This document shows positions 16,414 to 26,989 of a stretch of DNA of 64,000 nt, one piece after another. Every line of letters begins with the position of its first letter. The stretch's first letter is position 1. Below the pieces are notes generated by a model. It worked only from the letters and a program-made list of their open reading frames with translations. It was not told where the DNA came from and did not search any database. The stretch spans positions 3,472,001 through 3,536,000 of the forward strand of contig NZ_CP060418.1 of NCBI RefSeq assembly GCF_014298075.1. Reading direction: 5' to 3'. This DNA comes from Enterobacter sp. JUb54. Lineage in GTDB: Bacteria; Pseudomonadota; Gammaproteobacteria; Enterobacterales; Enterobacteriaceae. The position numbers and the translations under genes were made by a program.

Positions 16414-17916
16414 TTATGCCGCAATAGCGTTCATGATCGCCGGGACGGAGAGCTCCGCCAGCGGGATCTCCGCGACCTGCTTGCGATCGCGCATAATAAT
16501 CACCCGATCGGCATAGCCCACCAGCTCTTCCAGCTCCGAGGAGATCACCAGCAGCGCCAGGCCATCGGCGCACAGGGTTTCAATCAGGCGAATAATCTCC
16601 GCATGCGCGCCGACATCAATGCCGCGCGTCGGTTCATCGAGGATCAGGAACTGCGGTTTGGTCAGCAGCCAGCGGGAAAGCAGCACCTTCTGCTGGTTGC
16701 CGCCGGAGAGAAACTCGATCGGCTGTTCCGCGCTGGGAGTGCGGATCCCCAGCTGGCGAATAAAGCGTTCGGCAATGTCATTTTGTTCACGCCGTGGGAT
16801 CGGCCGTAACCAGCCGCGCTGAGCCTGCAGCGCCAGCACGATATTTTCCCGCACCGAAGCCGCAGCAATAATGCCGTCGGTTTTACGATCTTCGGGGCAG
16901 AAACCAATCCCCAGGCACGAGGCCTGATGCGGCGAACGCAGCCCCTGCGGTTTACCTTTGATCCACGCGTTCCCGCTGTCCGCCGGTTTAATCCCGAAGA
17001 TCACTTCGGCAGTTTCGGTGCGCCCGGATCCCAGCAGCCCCGCCAGGCCGACGATTTCGCCGGGGCGAACTTCGAGGTCAAACGGCGCGATGACCCCCTT
17101 CTTGCCGTAGCCGGCAAAGGCGGCAACCGGCTTATCGCTAAGCAGAGTGCGGCCCGCGCGGTGCAACGCATCATGCTCCAGCTCGCGGCCAAGCATCATC
17201 TTCACCAGCTCAATCTGCGGCAGCTCGCGGGTTTCCCGACAGCCGACAAACCCGCCGTTGCGCAGGACGGTGATCCGGTCACTGACGGCATATACCTGGT
17301 CGAGGAAATGGGTGACGAAAATCAGGCTGACGCCGTCGTCACGCAGCTGGCGCATCAGGGTGAAGAGCATCTCCACCTCCTGGGTATCCAGACTGGCGGT
17401 GGGTTCATCAAGGATCAGCACTTTCGCCGACAGGTCAATCGCCCGGCAGATGGCGACAATTTGCTGCATCGCGACCGAAAAGCGGTTCAGGGGTTCGCGC
17501 ACGTCGAGGGAAAAACCGTAGGATTCCATCAGCGCGGTGGCGCGCCTTTCCATCTCTTTGCGCCGCAGCAGGCCAAAACGACGCGGTTCACGGCCGATAA
17601 ACAGGTTATCCGCCACCGACATGTTCGGCAGCAGGTTCACTTCCTGATAGACCGTGCCGATCCCCAACTGCTGGGCATGAGCGGTATTCTTTGGCGATAT
17701 TTCCTGCCCTTCCAGCCAGATCGCCCCACGATCGGCGTGGTAGACGCCGGTGAGGGCTTTAATCAGCGTCGACTTACCGGCCCCGTTTTCACCGAGCAGG
17801 GCCATGATTTCGCCGCGTCGTAGGTTAAAATTGACGTTATCCAGCGCTTTGACGCCGGGGAAAAACTTGCTGAGCCCTTCCGTGCGAAGGATTTCCTGAT
17901 GTGATTCGCCGTTCAT
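16414..17916 (-). CDS. ytfR: Galactofuranose ABC transporter ATPase YtfR
   Basis: A 500-residue protein with two fused ABC domains, as in RbsA and MglA. Domain 1 has an intact Walker A (GENGAGKST, residues 42-50) and Walker B (VLILDEPTASLD). Domain 2 has a divergent P-loop (GLLGSGRTET) but a normal signature LSGGNQQK and Walker B (FLILDEPTRGID), a typical asymmetry in this family. It powers import through YtfT-YjfF. It is separated from ytfQ by about 180 bases containing hairpins, which may let ytfQ be made in excess. Confidence 0.95.
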   Translation of the reverse strand: MNGESHQEILRTEGLSKFFPGVKALDNVNFNLRRGEIMALLGENGAGKSTLIKALTGVYHADRGAIWLEGQEISPKNTAHAQQLGIGTVYQEVNLLPNMSVADNLFIGREPRRFGLLRRKEMERRATALMESYGFSLDVREPLNRFSVAMQQIVAICRAIDLSAKVLILDEPTASLDTQEVEMLFTLMRQLRDDGVSLIFVTHFLDQVYAVSDRITVLRNGGFVGCRETRELPQIELVKMMLGRELEHDALHRAGRTLLSDKPVAAFAGYGKKGVIAPFDLEVRPGEIVGLAGLLGSGRTETAEVIFGIKPADSGNAWIKGKPQGLRSPHQASCLGIGFCPEDRKTDGIIAAASVRENIVLALQAQRGWLRPIPRREQNDIAERFIRQLGIRTPSAEQPIEFLSGGNQQKVLLSRWLLTKPQFLILDEPTRGIDVGAHAEIIRLIETLCADGLALLVISSELEELVGYADRVIIMRDRKQVAEIPLAELSVPAIMNAIAA

Positions 17917-17934
17917 GATCTCCCCTCACCTTTG

Positions 17935-18085
17935 CCCTCTCCTGTTGGGAGGAGAGGGAGCTCAGCCGTACTTTAGCAATCGGGATAATCCCGGAGGCGG
18001 CGCGACGAGCCTGTCCGGGCTACCCGATCCGTCGACGGCGGTGAACCTGTCGCCCGGTAAGCGGAGCGTCACCGGGAACGTGGCC
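17935..18085. repeat. Hairpin and REP-like sequences between ytfQ and ytfR
   Basis: CCCTCTCCT and AGGAGAGGG (17935-17943, 17950-17958) form a perfect nine-pair stem. REP-like sequences follow at about 17989-18024 (GCCTGTCCGGGCTACCC) and 18047-18078 (GCCCGGTAAGCGGAGCGTC). Such structures after a binding-protein gene usually protect the upstream ytfQ transcript and reduce expression of the downstream ATPase. Confidence 0.65.
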
Positions 18086-18098
18086 TGTTTTTCGCTAC

Positions 18099-19055
18099 TC
18101 AGTAGCCCATGTTTTTCTTCTTCTCTAACTCTTCTTTCGCCGTGTCCGGCAGATACAGCGTCGATTTGGTAATGGTCAGCTTCTCAGGCAGCGTGCCGTC
18201 TTTTTTATATTTCTCCAGTGCATCAAACGCCGGCCCGGCCATATTTGGCGTCAGCTCGACGCTGGCATTCGCTTCGCCCGCCATCATCGCTTTATAAATA
18301 TCCGGTACGCCGTCGATGGAGCCGGTCAGAATATCTTTGCCCGGTTTCAGACCCGCTTCTTTAATGGCCTGGATGGCGCCAATCACCATGTCATCGTTGT
18401 GCGCGTAGACCATGCAGATGTTCTTGCCGTTGTTCTCCGCTTTAATAAAGCTCTCCATGACCTCTTTACCTTTACTGCGGGTAAAGTCACCGGACTGCGA
18501 GCGGATAATCTTGATGTTCGACGCCTTCGCTATCGCCTCGGCAAAGCCTTTCTTACGGTCAATCGCCACGCTCGCGCCCACGGTGCCCTGCAGCTCGACG
18601 ACGTTACACGGTTTGCCGTCGACCGTTTTCACCAGCCAGTCGCCAATCAGCTGACCTTCCAGCACGTTATTGGCGGTAACGGTGGTCATGTAGAGATCTT
18701 TGTCTTTAACATCAATCGAGCGGTCGAGCAGGAACACCGGGATTTTGGCCTGTTTGGCTTCTTTCAACACCGGCTCCCAGCCGGTCGCAACCACCGGAGC
18801 GATAAAGATCGCGTCGACGCCCTGAGCAATAAAGGAGCGGACGGCTTTAATCTGGTTTTCCTGTTTTTGCTGGCCGTCGGCAATCTTCAGAGTGATACCG
18901 CGTTTCGCGGCTTCCTCTTTCGCCACGTTGGTTTCAGCGGCACGCCAGCCGGATTCAGACCCGACCTGTGAAAATCCTACGGTCAGAGGGGCAGCCATCG
19001 CCATAGACGACATAGCTGCGGAAACTGCTGTGACAAGAAGTAAGCGCTTCCACAT
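18099..19055 (-). CDS. ytfQ: Galactofuranose-binding periplasmic protein YtfQ
   Basis: A 318-residue CUT2-type solute-binding protein of the RbsB/peripla_BP_4 fold. A signal peptide (about residues 1-21, ending SMAMA) is followed by APLTVGFSQVGSESGW, the usual first strand. E. coli YtfQ binds galactofuranose and galactose in the periplasm and feeds YtfR-YtfT-YjfF. It is the first gene of the operon and is divergent from ppa. The 400-base upstream region holds two TGTAA-containing palindromes that probably control it. Confidence 0.96.
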   Translation of the reverse strand: MWKRLLLVTAVSAAMSSMAMAAPLTVGFSQVGSESGWRAAETNVAKEEAAKRGITLKIADGQQKQENQIKAVRSFIAQGVDAIFIAPVVATGWEPVLKEAKQAKIPVFLLDRSIDVKDKDLYMTTVTANNVLEGQLIGDWLVKTVDGKPCNVVELQGTVGASVAIDRKKGFAEAIAKASNIKIIRSQSGDFTRSKGKEVMESFIKAENNGKNICMVYAHNDDMVIGAIQAIKEAGLKPGKDILTGSIDGVPDIYKAMMAGEANASVELTPNMAGPAFDALEKYKKDGTLPEKLTITKSTLYLPDTAKEELEKKKNMGY

Positions 19056-19105
19056 AAAAAGATCCTCGTAGGGTAACGTTGAGTGAAATCGTCATCTGCG
19101 GACAA

Positions 19106-19146
19106 ACTATAGACAACCCGTGATGTAACTGAATGCGTTACATCAC
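19106..19146 (-). promoter_or_regulatory. ytfQ promoter with overlapping inverted repeat
   Basis: Read toward ytfQ, TATAGT (19111-19106) is a good -10, with a weak -35 TTCAGT 16 bases upstream. The -35 lies inside an inverted repeat of two perfect 10-base arms, GTGATGTAAC (19120-19129) and GTTACATCAC (19137-19146), separated by seven bases. The overlap suggests an operator that controls RNA polymerase access. Confidence 0.5.
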
Positions 19147-19278
19147 ACTTCGAAAAAGTAAATTAAATGTTAAAGAGCGGGGTTTATGGCAGCTGAGAGC
19201 GGATAAGGCTTCGCGCAAAGCGCCGCCACCGACGTACGCGGAGAAATTTTTCCCATCTTGAGAAATCAAACAGATGCA

Positions 19279-19294
19279 ATGTAAGCGGTTACAT
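19279..19294. promoter_or_regulatory. GalR/GalS-like operator upstream of ytfQ
   Basis: ATGTAAGCGGTTACAT agrees closely with the GalR/GalS pattern GTGTAANCGNTTACAC, including the central CG. It is about 225 bases before ytfQ and 165 before ppa. Control of ytfQ by a galactose regulator makes sense for a galactofuranose importer. The other LacI-family members cannot be excluded. Confidence 0.5.
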
Positions 19295-19390
19295 TAATTT
19301 ATTCAGGATGCGGCTATGTTTATGGATTTTAAGGTTGTTTTTTGCGGGAAAATTCAGACAACCGGAGGGTGCGCGGAACAAAAAGAAGCG

Positions 19391-19418
19391 AAGACATTCG
19401 ATGTGAGTTGGCTATAAT
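19391..19418 (+). promoter_or_regulatory. Promoter of ppa
   Basis: A perfect -10 TATAAT (19413-19418) is preceded by AAGACA (19391-19396) at 16-base spacing, and ppa starts 40 bases later. This fits strong constitutive expression of pyrophosphatase. Confidence 0.75.
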
Positions 19419-19458
19419 ACCCGGCACTTGTTTGCCATACATTTTAAAGGAAACAGAC

Positions 19459-19986
19459 ATGAGCTTACTCAACGTACCTGCGGGTAAAGATCTGCCGGAA
19501 GATATCTACGTCGTGATCGAAATCCCGGCGAATGCAGATCCTATCAAATACGAAGTCGACAAAGAGAGCGGTGCACTGTTCGTTGACCGTTTCATGTCCA
19601 CCGCGATGTTCTATCCGTGCAACTACGGCTACATCAACCACACCCTGTCCCTGGACGGTGACCCGGTAGACGTGCTGGTCCCGACGCCGTATCCGCTGGA
19701 GCCAGGCTCTGTGATCCGCTGCCGTCCGGTTGGCGTGCTGAAGATGACCGACGAATCTGGTGAAGATGCGAAACTGGTTGCTGTACCGCACACCAAGCTG
19801 AGCAAAGAGTACGATCACATCAAAGATGTGAACGACCTGCCAGAACTGCTGAAAGCCCAGATCACCCACTTCTTCGAGCACTACAAAGACCTCGAAGCGG
19901 GCAAATGGGTTAAGGTTGACGGTTGGGACAATGCTGAAGCAGCGAAAGCTGAAATCATTGCTTCCTTCGAGCGCGCTAAGAAGTAA
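19459..19986 (+). CDS. ppa: Inorganic pyrophosphatase (family I)
   Basis: A 175-residue cytoplasmic enzyme that hydrolyses pyrophosphate and pulls biosynthetic reactions forward. The family I metal signature [10 protein letters not shown] and FYPCNYGYI are present, with Glu20-type and Lys29-type residues in [20 protein letters not shown] at 19459 ([11 protein letters not shown]) follows AAAGGAAA; the 39 codons upstream in the same frame are non-coding. It ends AKK, one residue shorter than E. coli. It is flanked by a perfect -10 and a strong terminator. Confidence 0.97.
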   Translation: MSLLNVPAGKDLPEDIYVVIEIPANADPIKYEVDKESGALFVDRFMSTAMFYPCNYGYINHTLSLDGDPVDVLVPTPYPLEPGSVIRCRPVGVLKMTDESGEDAKLVAVPHTKLSKEYDHIKDVNDLPELLKAQITHFFEHYKDLEAGKWVKVDGWDNAEAAKAEIIASFERAKK

Positions 19987-20008
19987 TTCTGCCGCACTCA
20001 GGTTAGCG

Positions 20009-20036
20009 AAAAACACCGCCTCAGGGCGGTGTTTTT
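20009..20036 (+). terminator. Rho-independent terminator of ppa
   Basis: AACACCGCC and GGCGGTGTT pair around a TCAG loop, with A- and T-rich ends (GTTTTTGTTT downstream). It starts 23 bases after the ppa stop. Confidence 0.9.
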
Positions 20037-20080
20037 GTTTCTGCCGCGGGCCGCTTTCCCGGGTGGCGGCGGGCGACAAA

Positions 20081-20107
20081 AAAACAACGCCACCCGAAGG
20101 TGGCGTT
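20081..20107 (-). terminator. Rho-independent terminator of tamA-tamB-ytfP
   Basis: AACGCCACC and GGTGGCGTT form a nine-pair stem with a CGAA/TTCG tetraloop. On the minus strand a T-rich run (GTTTTTTTG) follows, just beyond the ytfP stop at 20115. Confidence 0.88.
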
Positions 20108-20114
20108 GCCGTTG

Positions 20115-20459
20115 TTAATACTGGTCTCTGTCTAACCAGTTACCGCTCTCTATCAACGTAAAGCCCTCTACGGGCCGCTGATAGACATACATCCACGCAC
20201 TGCCATAAGGCGTCTGGATCAAGTGACGTGCGTACTCACCGCCTTTGGTGCGTAGCGCGTCCAGTTCGGCCAGCGTTGATGCGTCAATACGATACACTTC
20301 ACCATGTACTGTGCCTTCGCCCGGCACCGCGCCTGGATAGTGGCCCAGACTGTACAGCTGATAATCGTTGACACTATGATCGCCCAGCCACTGAGCGTTA
20401 GTCATCCAGTGGCTGTTGCCTTGTTTGCGTCGTAAACTGCCGTAAACAAATATTCGCAT
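20115..20459 (-). CDS. ytfP: Gamma-glutamylcyclotransferase-family protein YtfP
   Basis: A 114-residue AIG2/GGCT-like protein. The N-terminal substrate loop YGSLRR (residues 5-10) is intact and a glutamate in the position of the family's catalytic acid occurs in DALRTKGGEYARH. The family can cyclise gamma-glutamyl peptides, but the function of YtfP is not established. It starts two bases after the tamB stop, so it belongs to the tamA-tamB-ytfP operon, a pairing kept across enterobacteria. Confidence 0.92.
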   Translation of the reverse strand: MRIFVYGSLRRKQGNSHWMTNAQWLGDHSVNDYQLYSLGHYPGAVPGEGTVHGEVYRIDASTLAELDALRTKGGEYARHLIQTPYGSAWMYVYQRPVEGFTLIESGNWLDRDQY

Positions 20460-20461
20460 TG

Positions 20462-23400
20462 CTAAAACTCAAACTGATAGAGCAAATCGAGAGCCTGGTC
20501 TACGCCAGACACCGCTTCCATATATAGCTTAGGCATCAGACGGTAACGTAGAGTCAACGTCGCCAGGGAGTCAAAGATACCGACTCCATATTTTACCTGC
20601 AGACCTGGCAGTACATAGCCGCTGACTACGACCTGGGAGGAGTCACCTACCCCCTGGGTATCCAACGCCAAATTGCTTACGCCAAACGTCTCGCCGATTT
20701 TACCCACAACCTGACCACTTTGTGCAACCCCCAGGCCAACAAGCATTGATGTCATCGCTGCTCCGTCACCCTGATCGCTGCTCAATCCCTGGCCACGCAG
20801 CAGGTAAGACAGCGCTTCTTGCTGCGACATGGCCGGGTCAGAGAAGATTTCTGCCTTCGGCTGATCGGCAGAACCGGTTACCCGCACCCCGGCTATGACA
20901 TCATCTTCCGTCGCATCCGGGTTACGAATCGCTTCGATGTTCAGCAACGGCTGATCCGGCGGCCCGGAGAACAGCAGCTCGCCTTTACGCACGATCAAGT
21001 CCTGGCCGTAGGCGTGGAAGCGCCCTTCCGGAATATTGATCTGCCCGTTCAGGCCCAGACCTTGTTTATCCTGAGCGACTTTCAGATCGCCGGTCAAGCG
21101 CGCTTTCAAGCCAAAGGCATCCAGGCGTACGTTGTTGCCAACATGAATCGTCAGATTGCTGTTGATCGGGATCCCGGCGCTCTGCGGCTTAATCGGCTGC
21201 AGATCGTTATTCAGCATCACTTCGTCCGAAGAGACCCCAACAGCGCTTTCCGGCACCTCGTTGACGACGATACGCGCCCACGGTACATCCACGCTGCCAT
21301 CCAGACTAAACAAGCTTGGCGTGGCGGTAAAGACCACGTCAGGCGACACGTCAAGGCGCACCATCGGCGGCACGGTAATGCGGACCCGGCTGCCCTTCGC
21401 CGCAATCTGCGCTCGCCAGTTGTCAATCTGGGTCCAGTCAGCATTCCCGCTCAGGCTAATCTGGCCCTGTCTGGTATTCACGGTGCCCTGCAGCGTGGAG
21501 CTGGTGCCGTTGAAGTTCATCGCCAGCTGGCTCGGCTGCATATCAAACGGCATAAAGTTACCGTCGACATCGATACCGCCCAGCTGCATCTGACCGAACA
21601 GCTGCGGGCTTTGCAGGTTACCACCAAGGCGCAGGTGCGCGTTAAGCTTACCTTCCGCTTTCTCTCCCCGGGAGAAGATCGGGTTAATCATCGCCAGCGA
21701 GAAGTTGTTGATGTTCACATTCCCGCCGAGGTTACGCCGCCCCTGCGGATCGCTGATCTGGACCTGGCCATCCAGCTGACCGTTGTTGGTCAGGCGAATC
21801 AGCCAGCCGAGCTCGGCGCGGTTGTTATGCAGGTCGGCGGTGAGGTTCAGGGTATCAAAGGCCACCGGCAGCGGCGCGTCGTTGACCACCTGCGTCACTT
21901 TTACGTTGCGGCCGTTGAGCGTTATCTTGCCCTGCGGCAGCCCCTCTTTGGTGGTGTCCCAGCTGACATCGGCATTGCCGCTAAACACGCCGCTGGCCTG
22001 GGTCGCCTCCGGCATAAACGGCTTCAGCATCGCCAGGTCAAAGCGGTTCAGATTAACAACCGCCCGCCCGCTGGCTCCCGCGTCGATGGTTTGCGGTACG
22101 CACAGCTCGGCATTCGGGTTGCTCCAGCAGTGCGGCCCGATTCTGATTTTTTGCTCAAGGTTGCGATAATCCAGCGCGATGTTACGCGTCAGCGAAACCG
22201 GCCCGACCGGGGTCTGGAAGCGGGTATTACTCAGCGTCCCCTTCCAGCGCTCCGCTTTGCGGTCGAAACTTCCCGCCAGCGACAGCTGCCCGGAAACCGG
22301 CTCACCCTGGACTTTCAGCTGCAGGTCATGTTGCTTCTCGTTACCTTTGGCGTTCAGCTGCACCAGGCTGATATTGACTCCTGGCTGGCTGATACGGTCC
22401 ACCCGCACATCCAGATTGCCGCCAATCTGGTCGCTGGACTTCACATCGCCTTTCACATTGACCTGCGCTATCGTCAGCTCCTGCCAGCGCAGCGCACGGG
22501 CGGTGATATCCGCCAGCAGCTGCGGCGCGTCGACGGTACCGCGAACTTTCAGCAGCCCTTTCGCCGTGCCGCCAAGGCCCGGCAGCGCATTATCCAGATT
22601 CGGTGCATCAATGGTGGCGTCGAGGTCCAGATCTTTGACCCCCAGCTCGCCCTTCACGTCGGCGCTGTTCTTACCGAGCGCCAGATGCAGACCGGGGATT
22701 TTCCACTGCATGTAGCTGTTGCCCTGCAGGGAACCGCTGACATCGACCTTATTCTGCTTCACGTTACCGGTGATTTTCAGCTCCGGAACCGACATCTGCC
22801 AGCTACCGCCGTACAGGCTGCCCTGGGTTTTGATCATCCCGTTCAGTTTTGACGGCCAGTCCGGCACCTCTTTGGCGGTGTTAATGCCGTCAAGCTTCAG
22901 CTCGCCGCGCCAGCTGATCGCCTGCTGCCAGTCCAGCAGCGCTTTCAGCTCGGTTTTCCCTTCCAGCGCCGCCACCGTCAGCTTATCGAGGTTCAGCTGC
23001 TGTTCGTTCCCTTTGGCGTTGAGGGTGATCTTCGCCGGCGGCAGCGATTGCCCCTTCACCGCGGTGCTGAACGCCATGGTGTAGTCGGTCATCTTGCCGT
23101 TAAATTTCAGCAGGACGTCGTCGGCCTGGAACTGCTTCTCGCCGCTAAACGGCCAGTACAGCTGCTTGCTCTTCAGCTCCATATTCAGCGGCAGCCCGGC
23201 TTCCGCCAGCTGTGCGTCGGCACGCAGCGTCATGGCGACAGAGCCGGCTAAATCCACGGCTACGTCCAGCTTTTTACGCACCTCGCCGCCGACTTTCAGC
23301 TTCACCTTCTCGCCTTTCAGCGGGTCGATGTTCAGCGTGCTGTCGAGGGTGATATCGACCGGCCAGTTATCCTGCAGCTGCGCGCTGCCCGAGGCGTTGA

Positions 23401-24238
23401 CTTTGCCCTGATCGGAGTCGATATCCAGCGCGTCCAGCTTCATGTGCCCGTCGATGCTGCTGACTTTCAGCAGCAGGCTGTAGACGGTCATGTCGGTATC
23501 GCCGGTGACCCGCAGCTGCTCGCCGCGGAACTCCTGAATATTAAGGTTCAGCGGCAGATGTACGTCGGTCATTTCCGGCAGCACCGGCTTCGAGAAGAGA
23601 TCTTTCATCGTCTCGCCGAGCGGTTTTTCTTCCGGTTTAGGGTTTTCAATCTTCGGTTCAACCACCTGCTCCTGCGCCACTTTCGCCACCTTCGGCAGCG
23701 CAATCAGCAGTCCCTGTAACGAGGTCGGGGTCAGGGTCAGGTTCTTCTCCTGCCAGTTCAGGCCGGTGGAGAAGTCCCGCACCGACACGGCAGTGTTATC
23801 AATTTTGACGTTAACGTTTTGCAGCGCAATGCGGCTCAGGGTGATGGGATACGGCGTCGAGAGATTCAGCGGCCCCGTGTCTTCTTCTTCCACCGGCGCA
23901 GCAGGTGGCATTTTGCTGGTATCGATCGCCACATAGATATCGCGCAGCGACAGGTCATTCACACACAGGCTGCTATCCCACAGGCACCGGACCTTGACCG
24001 CCAGATGGAACTGCCCGGCGGTGACCGCCACGCCCGGTTGTTCAAAGCGTACGTTTTGCAGCGTCAAATCACGCCAGCCGCCGGTGACCTTGCCGATCTC
24101 CAGGCCAGGAACCCAGCGGTCCGCCGCCTTCAGCACCAGATGCAACCCGCTGGTCGTCCCCACCAGGAACGCCACCGTCCCCAGCAGCAGGACCACAAAG
24201 ATCAGTACTCCGAGGCTTATCTTCTTCCATAAACTCAT
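20462..24238 (-). CDS. tamB: Translocation and assembly module subunit TamB
   Basis: A 1258-residue AsmA-like protein. An N-terminal membrane anchor (residues about 7-27, [20 protein letters not shown]) is followed by a long series of amphipathic beta strands that form a periplasm-spanning groove, and by the conserved DUF490/TamB domain at the C-terminus (from about residue 900). It works with TamA in outer-membrane protein assembly and, with YhdP and YdbH, in moving phospholipids to the outer membrane. The ATG overlaps the tamA stop by four bases. Length matches E. coli (1259). Confidence 0.96.
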   Translation of the reverse strand: MSLWKKISLGVLIFVVLLLGTVAFLVGTTSGLHLVLKAADRWVPGLEIGKVTGGWRDLTLQNVRFEQPGVAVTAGQFHLAVKVRCLWDSSLCVNDLSLRDIYVAIDTSKMPPAAPVEEEDTGPLNLSTPYPITLSRIALQNVNVKIDNTAVSVRDFSTGLNWQEKNLTLTPTSLQGLLIALPKVAKVAQEQVVEPKIENPKPEEKPLGETMKDLFSKPVLPEMTDVHLPLNLNIQEFRGEQLRVTGDTDMTVYSLLLKVSSIDGHMKLDALDIDSDQGKVNASGSAQLQDNWPVDITLDSTLNIDPLKGEKVKLKVGGEVRKKLDVAVDLAGSVAMTLRADAQLAEAGLPLNMELKSKQLYWPFSGEKQFQADDVLLKFNGKMTDYTMAFSTAVKGQSLPPAKITLNAKGNEQQLNLDKLTVAALEGKTELKALLDWQQAISWRGELKLDGINTAKEVPDWPSKLNGMIKTQGSLYGGSWQMSVPELKITGNVKQNKVDVSGSLQGNSYMQWKIPGLHLALGKNSADVKGELGVKDLDLDATIDAPNLDNALPGLGGTAKGLLKVRGTVDAPQLLADITARALRWQELTIAQVNVKGDVKSSDQIGGNLDVRVDRISQPGVNISLVQLNAKGNEKQHDLQLKVQGEPVSGQLSLAGSFDRKAERWKGTLSNTRFQTPVGPVSLTRNIALDYRNLEQKIRIGPHCWSNPNAELCVPQTIDAGASGRAVVNLNRFDLAMLKPFMPEATQASGVFSGNADVSWDTTKEGLPQGKITLNGRNVKVTQVVNDAPLPVAFDTLNLTADLHNNRAELGWLIRLTNNGQLDGQVQISDPQGRRNLGGNVNINNFSLAMINPIFSRGEKAEGKLNAHLRLGGNLQSPQLFGQMQLGGIDVDGNFMPFDMQPSQLAMNFNGTSSTLQGTVNTRQGQISLSGNADWTQIDNWRAQIAAKGSRVRITVPPMVRLDVSPDVVFTATPSLFSLDGSVDVPWARIVVNEVPESAVGVSSDEVMLNNDLQPIKPQSAGIPINSNLTIHVGNNVRLDAFGLKARLTGDLKVAQDKQGLGLNGQINIPEGRFHAYGQDLIVRKGELLFSGPPDQPLLNIEAIRNPDATEDDVIAGVRVTGSADQPKAEIFSDPAMSQQEALSYLLRGQGLSSDQGDGAAMTSMLVGLGVAQSGQVVGKIGETFGVSNLALDTQGVGDSSQVVVSGYVLPGLQVKYGVGIFDSLATLTLRYRLMPKLYMEAVSGVDQALDLLYQFEF

Positions 24239-25968
24239 AATTCAGGCCCCAGACCGATGTAAAACTGTAAACCGTGCTCTTCTTTGTCGCCGACCGGCGC
24301 GGCAATATCCAGCTTGATCGGGCCAACCGGCGACTGCCAGCGCACGCCGACGCCGGCGCCGGTTTTAAAATCACTCTTACGGATATCGCTCACCGCTTCG
24401 CCGCTGTCGACGAACACGGCGCCCCACCATTTTCCGCTGACGTTGTATTGATACTCCAGCGAGCCGGTGGCCAGCTTGGAAGCACCGATTAACTTGCCAT
24501 CGTCATCTTTTGGCGAGATCGATTTGTATTTGTAGCCGCGGATGCTGCGATCGCCCCCGGCGAAGAAGCGCAGGTCCGGCGGGACTTTGTTGAAATCATC
24601 GGCTTCAATCCAGCCGAGGTTGCCACGCACCACAAAACGGTGGCGGTCGTAGAGCGTACGGATCCACACATCCTGCGCCTGCGCGACGATGAAGTTAATA
24701 TCCGAGCCCCACATGGTGTTGGAGTAATCCACCGAATAGCGCTGAGAGTCGCCCCAGGTCGGCATCAGGCCGCCGCGCGAGCGGGTACGGTTTACCGACA
24801 CCCCAGGATAGATCAGCATCGTGGTGTTGGTGACGTTGGCCTGGGTAAAGTGGTCGAGGCTCCAGCGCAGGTTGATGGCGCGCTGCCAGCCGCTGGAGAG
24901 CTCCCAGTAACGCGATACCGCCAGCGTTGAGGAGTCAGCTTTGGTGTCGTTGAGGTCCGTGCGCTTAAAGCCGCCCTGCATCAGGTAATACTGTTCAAGC
25001 GGGTTTTTTAACAGAGGGACTTTGTAGCTAAAATCGAGCTGCTGTTCCGGTGCGGAGAGGCTGAGGCTGGAGGTCAGGCTATGGCCGTAGGAGTTCATCC
25101 ATGGCTTTTTCCAGGTCGCTTTGATCCGCGGCCCGACGTCCGTCGAATAACCGACCCCGGTTTCAACGGTGTTCTCTTTGCGCGGCGAGACCACGCCGTG
25201 CAACGGCAGCACTTTGGTCTTACGTGATTTATCAAACTCCGGCGCCACCACCACCGAGCTGAACCAGCCGGTAGCCGCCAGACGGCGGTTTAGCTCCGCC
25301 AGATCTTCAGAGGTGTAGTAATCCCCTTCCTTGAAGGGCACCAGGTTTTGCAGATATTCATCGCGAATTTGCGACCCGCTGAACGTCACGTCGCCAAAAC
25401 GATAGCGCTCGCCGCTGTTGTAGTCGATATCCCAGAACGCCTGGTGACGACCGAGCGCGATGCCAAGCTGGCTTTTATTGAATTCGCTGTCGAAGTAGCC
25501 TTTACGCAGCGCAACGCGGGTCAGGGAGCTTTTGAAACCGTCATAATCGCCCTGGTTAAGCACGGTGCCAATCGCCGGACGCGTTTTTAGCAAATCCAGA
25601 TAGTCACGGTCAGTACGCGCTCCGCCGCGCAGAATCACCTCCGTGCCGCCAATGCGCACGGGTTCACCGGGTGTGACCTTCGCAATCAGCACCTGCCGGC
25701 CACTTTTCGGTGGCGGACGGAGATCGAAGTCGATGGTTGGTTCGTAGTAGCCCAGGGCTTTCAACCCTTCGCGAATGGCATCATCCACGCGCGCGCGGAA
25801 TCGACGATCCGGCGTAACTTCATCGCTCTGGATCGTAGAAAGTTGAGCTCGGACGTTTTTTTCCAGCTCTCCGGACAACCCCTCAACCTGCAAACGCACG
25901 CTCGCGGCGCTAGCGACCCCGCTGACCAGCAAAAGGCTGGTGACACATAACTGGCGGATTTGTAGCAC
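24235..25968 (-). CDS. tamA: Translocation and assembly module subunit TamA
   Basis: A 577-residue outer-membrane Omp85 protein. A signal peptide ends at about residue 21 (VASAAS), followed by three POTRA domains (to about residue 265) and a 16-stranded barrel with the Omp85 motif [11 protein letters not shown] and the C-terminal [15 protein letters not shown]...FYIGLGPEL. Length equals E. coli TamA. It partners TamB encoded next, with which it overlaps by four bases. It is divergent from msrA across about 210 bases that contain AT-rich promoter-like sequence (tcttatatataaatc). Confidence 0.96.
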   Translation of the reverse strand: MLQIRQLCVTSLLLVSGVASAASVRLQVEGLSGELEKNVRAQLSTIQSDEVTPDRRFRARVDDAIREGLKALGYYEPTIDFDLRPPPKSGRQVLIAKVTPGEPVRIGGTEVILRGGARTDRDYLDLLKTRPAIGTVLNQGDYDGFKSSLTRVALRKGYFDSEFNKSQLGIALGRHQAFWDIDYNSGERYRFGDVTFSGSQIRDEYLQNLVPFKEGDYYTSEDLAELNRRLAATGWFSSVVVAPEFDKSRKTKVLPLHGVVSPRKENTVETGVGYSTDVGPRIKATWKKPWMNSYGHSLTSSLSLSAPEQQLDFSYKVPLLKNPLEQYYLMQGGFKRTDLNDTKADSSTLAVSRYWELSSGWQRAINLRWSLDHFTQANVTNTTMLIYPGVSVNRTRSRGGLMPTWGDSQRYSVDYSNTMWGSDINFIVAQAQDVWIRTLYDRHRFVVRGNLGWIEADDFNKVPPDLRFFAGGDRSIRGYKYKSISPKDDDGKLIGASKLATGSLEYQYNVSGKWWGAVFVDSGEAVSDIRKSDFKTGAGVGVRWQSPVGPIKLDIAAPVGDKEEHGLQFYIGLGPEL

Positions 25969-26178
25969 GTTTTCTCCTGAATTTCCTTGTTTCCCCCCGC
26001 AGGAAACGAAAGCGCCGTTCCACGGCTTAACAAAACCCCAACAACTTAGGGTTGAAAAAGTGACGCGAACCCAAATAATTCTTATATATAAATCTAGACG
26101 TATCGAGCGCGTTTATTGTGTAAAAAGACACGCTTCGTTACAACCTTAACCACAACTTATGTTTTTGAGAGGCCAACC

Positions 26179-26817
26179 GTGAGTCTATTTGATAAAACGC
26201 ATCTTGTCGCCCAGGCGGATGCGCTGCCAGGACGCAACACGCCCATGCCGGTGGCAACACTCCACGCCGTTAATGGCCACTCGATGACCAATGTCCCTGA
26301 CGGGATGGACGTTGCGCTGTTCGCGATGGGCTGTTTCTGGGGCGTTGAACGCTTGTTCTGGCAGCAGCCAGGCGTTTACAGCACCGCCGCAGGCTATACC
26401 GGCGGCTACACGCCGAATCCAACCTATCGTGAAGTCTGTTCGGGTGACACCGGCCATGCCGAAGCGGTACGTATCGTTTACGATCCGCAGGTCATCAGCT
26501 ACGCGCAGCTGTTGCAGGTGTTCTGGGAAAATCACGACCCGGCGCAAGGGATGCAGCAGGGTAACGACCATGGCACCCAGTACCGCTCGGCGATCTATAC
26601 GCTGACTCCGGAGCAGGATCAGGCGGCCAGGGCCAGTCTGGCCAGCTTCCAGGCGGCGATGCGCGACGCCAACGATACTCGTACCATCACCACCGAAATT
26701 GCCTCAGCGAAGCCGTTTTACTATGCCGAGGATGACCACCAGCAGTACCTGCACAAAAATCCGTACGGCTACTGCGGCCTTGGCGGGATTGGCGTTTGTC
26801 TGCCTCCGCAGGCCTGA
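26179..26817 (+). CDS. msrA: Peptide-methionine (S)-S-oxide reductase
   Basis: A 212-residue MsrA. The active-site motif [11 protein letters not shown] carries the catalytic Cys (about residue 52), and the resolving cysteines lie in the C-terminal [15 protein letters not shown]. It repairs the S epimer of methionine sulfoxide in proteins with thioredoxin. The start is GTG at 26179, which gives MSLFDK as in E. coli; the in-frame region upstream has no homology. It is monocistronic with a strong terminator. Confidence 0.96.
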   Translation: MSLFDKTHLVAQADALPGRNTPMPVATLHAVNGHSMTNVPDGMDVALFAMGCFWGVERLFWQQPGVYSTAAGYTGGYTPNPTYREVCSGDTGHAEAVRIVYDPQVISYAQLLQVFWENHDPAQGMQQGNDHGTQYRSAIYTLTPEQDQAARASLASFQAAMRDANDTRTITTEIASAKPFYYAEDDHQQYLHKNPYGYCGLGGIGVCLPPQA

Positions 26818-26895
26818 AACGGTGAATCGCTAAGGTGAGTAATTAACGCTCTGGCGGCTTTACAGTAGCTTACGCTATACTACCCTGTGTTATAG

Positions 26896-26924
26896 CCGGT
26901 CCAGCGCCTTCGGACCGGTTTTTT
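26896..26924 (+). terminator. Rho-independent terminator after msrA
   Basis: CCGGTCC (26896-26902) and GGACCGG (26912-26918) form the stem, followed by TTTTTT. It lies 78 bases after msrA and 66 before ytfL, so ytfL must start from its own promoter beyond it or by read-through. Confidence 0.85.
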
Positions 26925-26989
26925 ATGTATGCCACATTAGCGTTATCAACTTCCCTTCCGAGGATCTGGCCCCAACGGCTAGATAAACT

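Noticed and set aside
16861-17050. Divergent second P-loop of YtfR as a sign of gene damage
   Set aside because: The same asymmetry is normal in RbsA, MglA and other CUT2 ATPases; the frame is intact.
20819-22852. A 677-codon open frame antisense to tamB
   Set aside because: It lies wholly opposite the conserved tamB gene, has no recognisable domain, and reflects the GC-rich codon use of tamB.
26876-26881. TATACT as a -10 box between msrA and ytfL
   Set aside because: No -35 or extended -10 accompanies it, and a transcript from it would stop at the msrA terminator after about 35 bases; no sRNA is known to me here.
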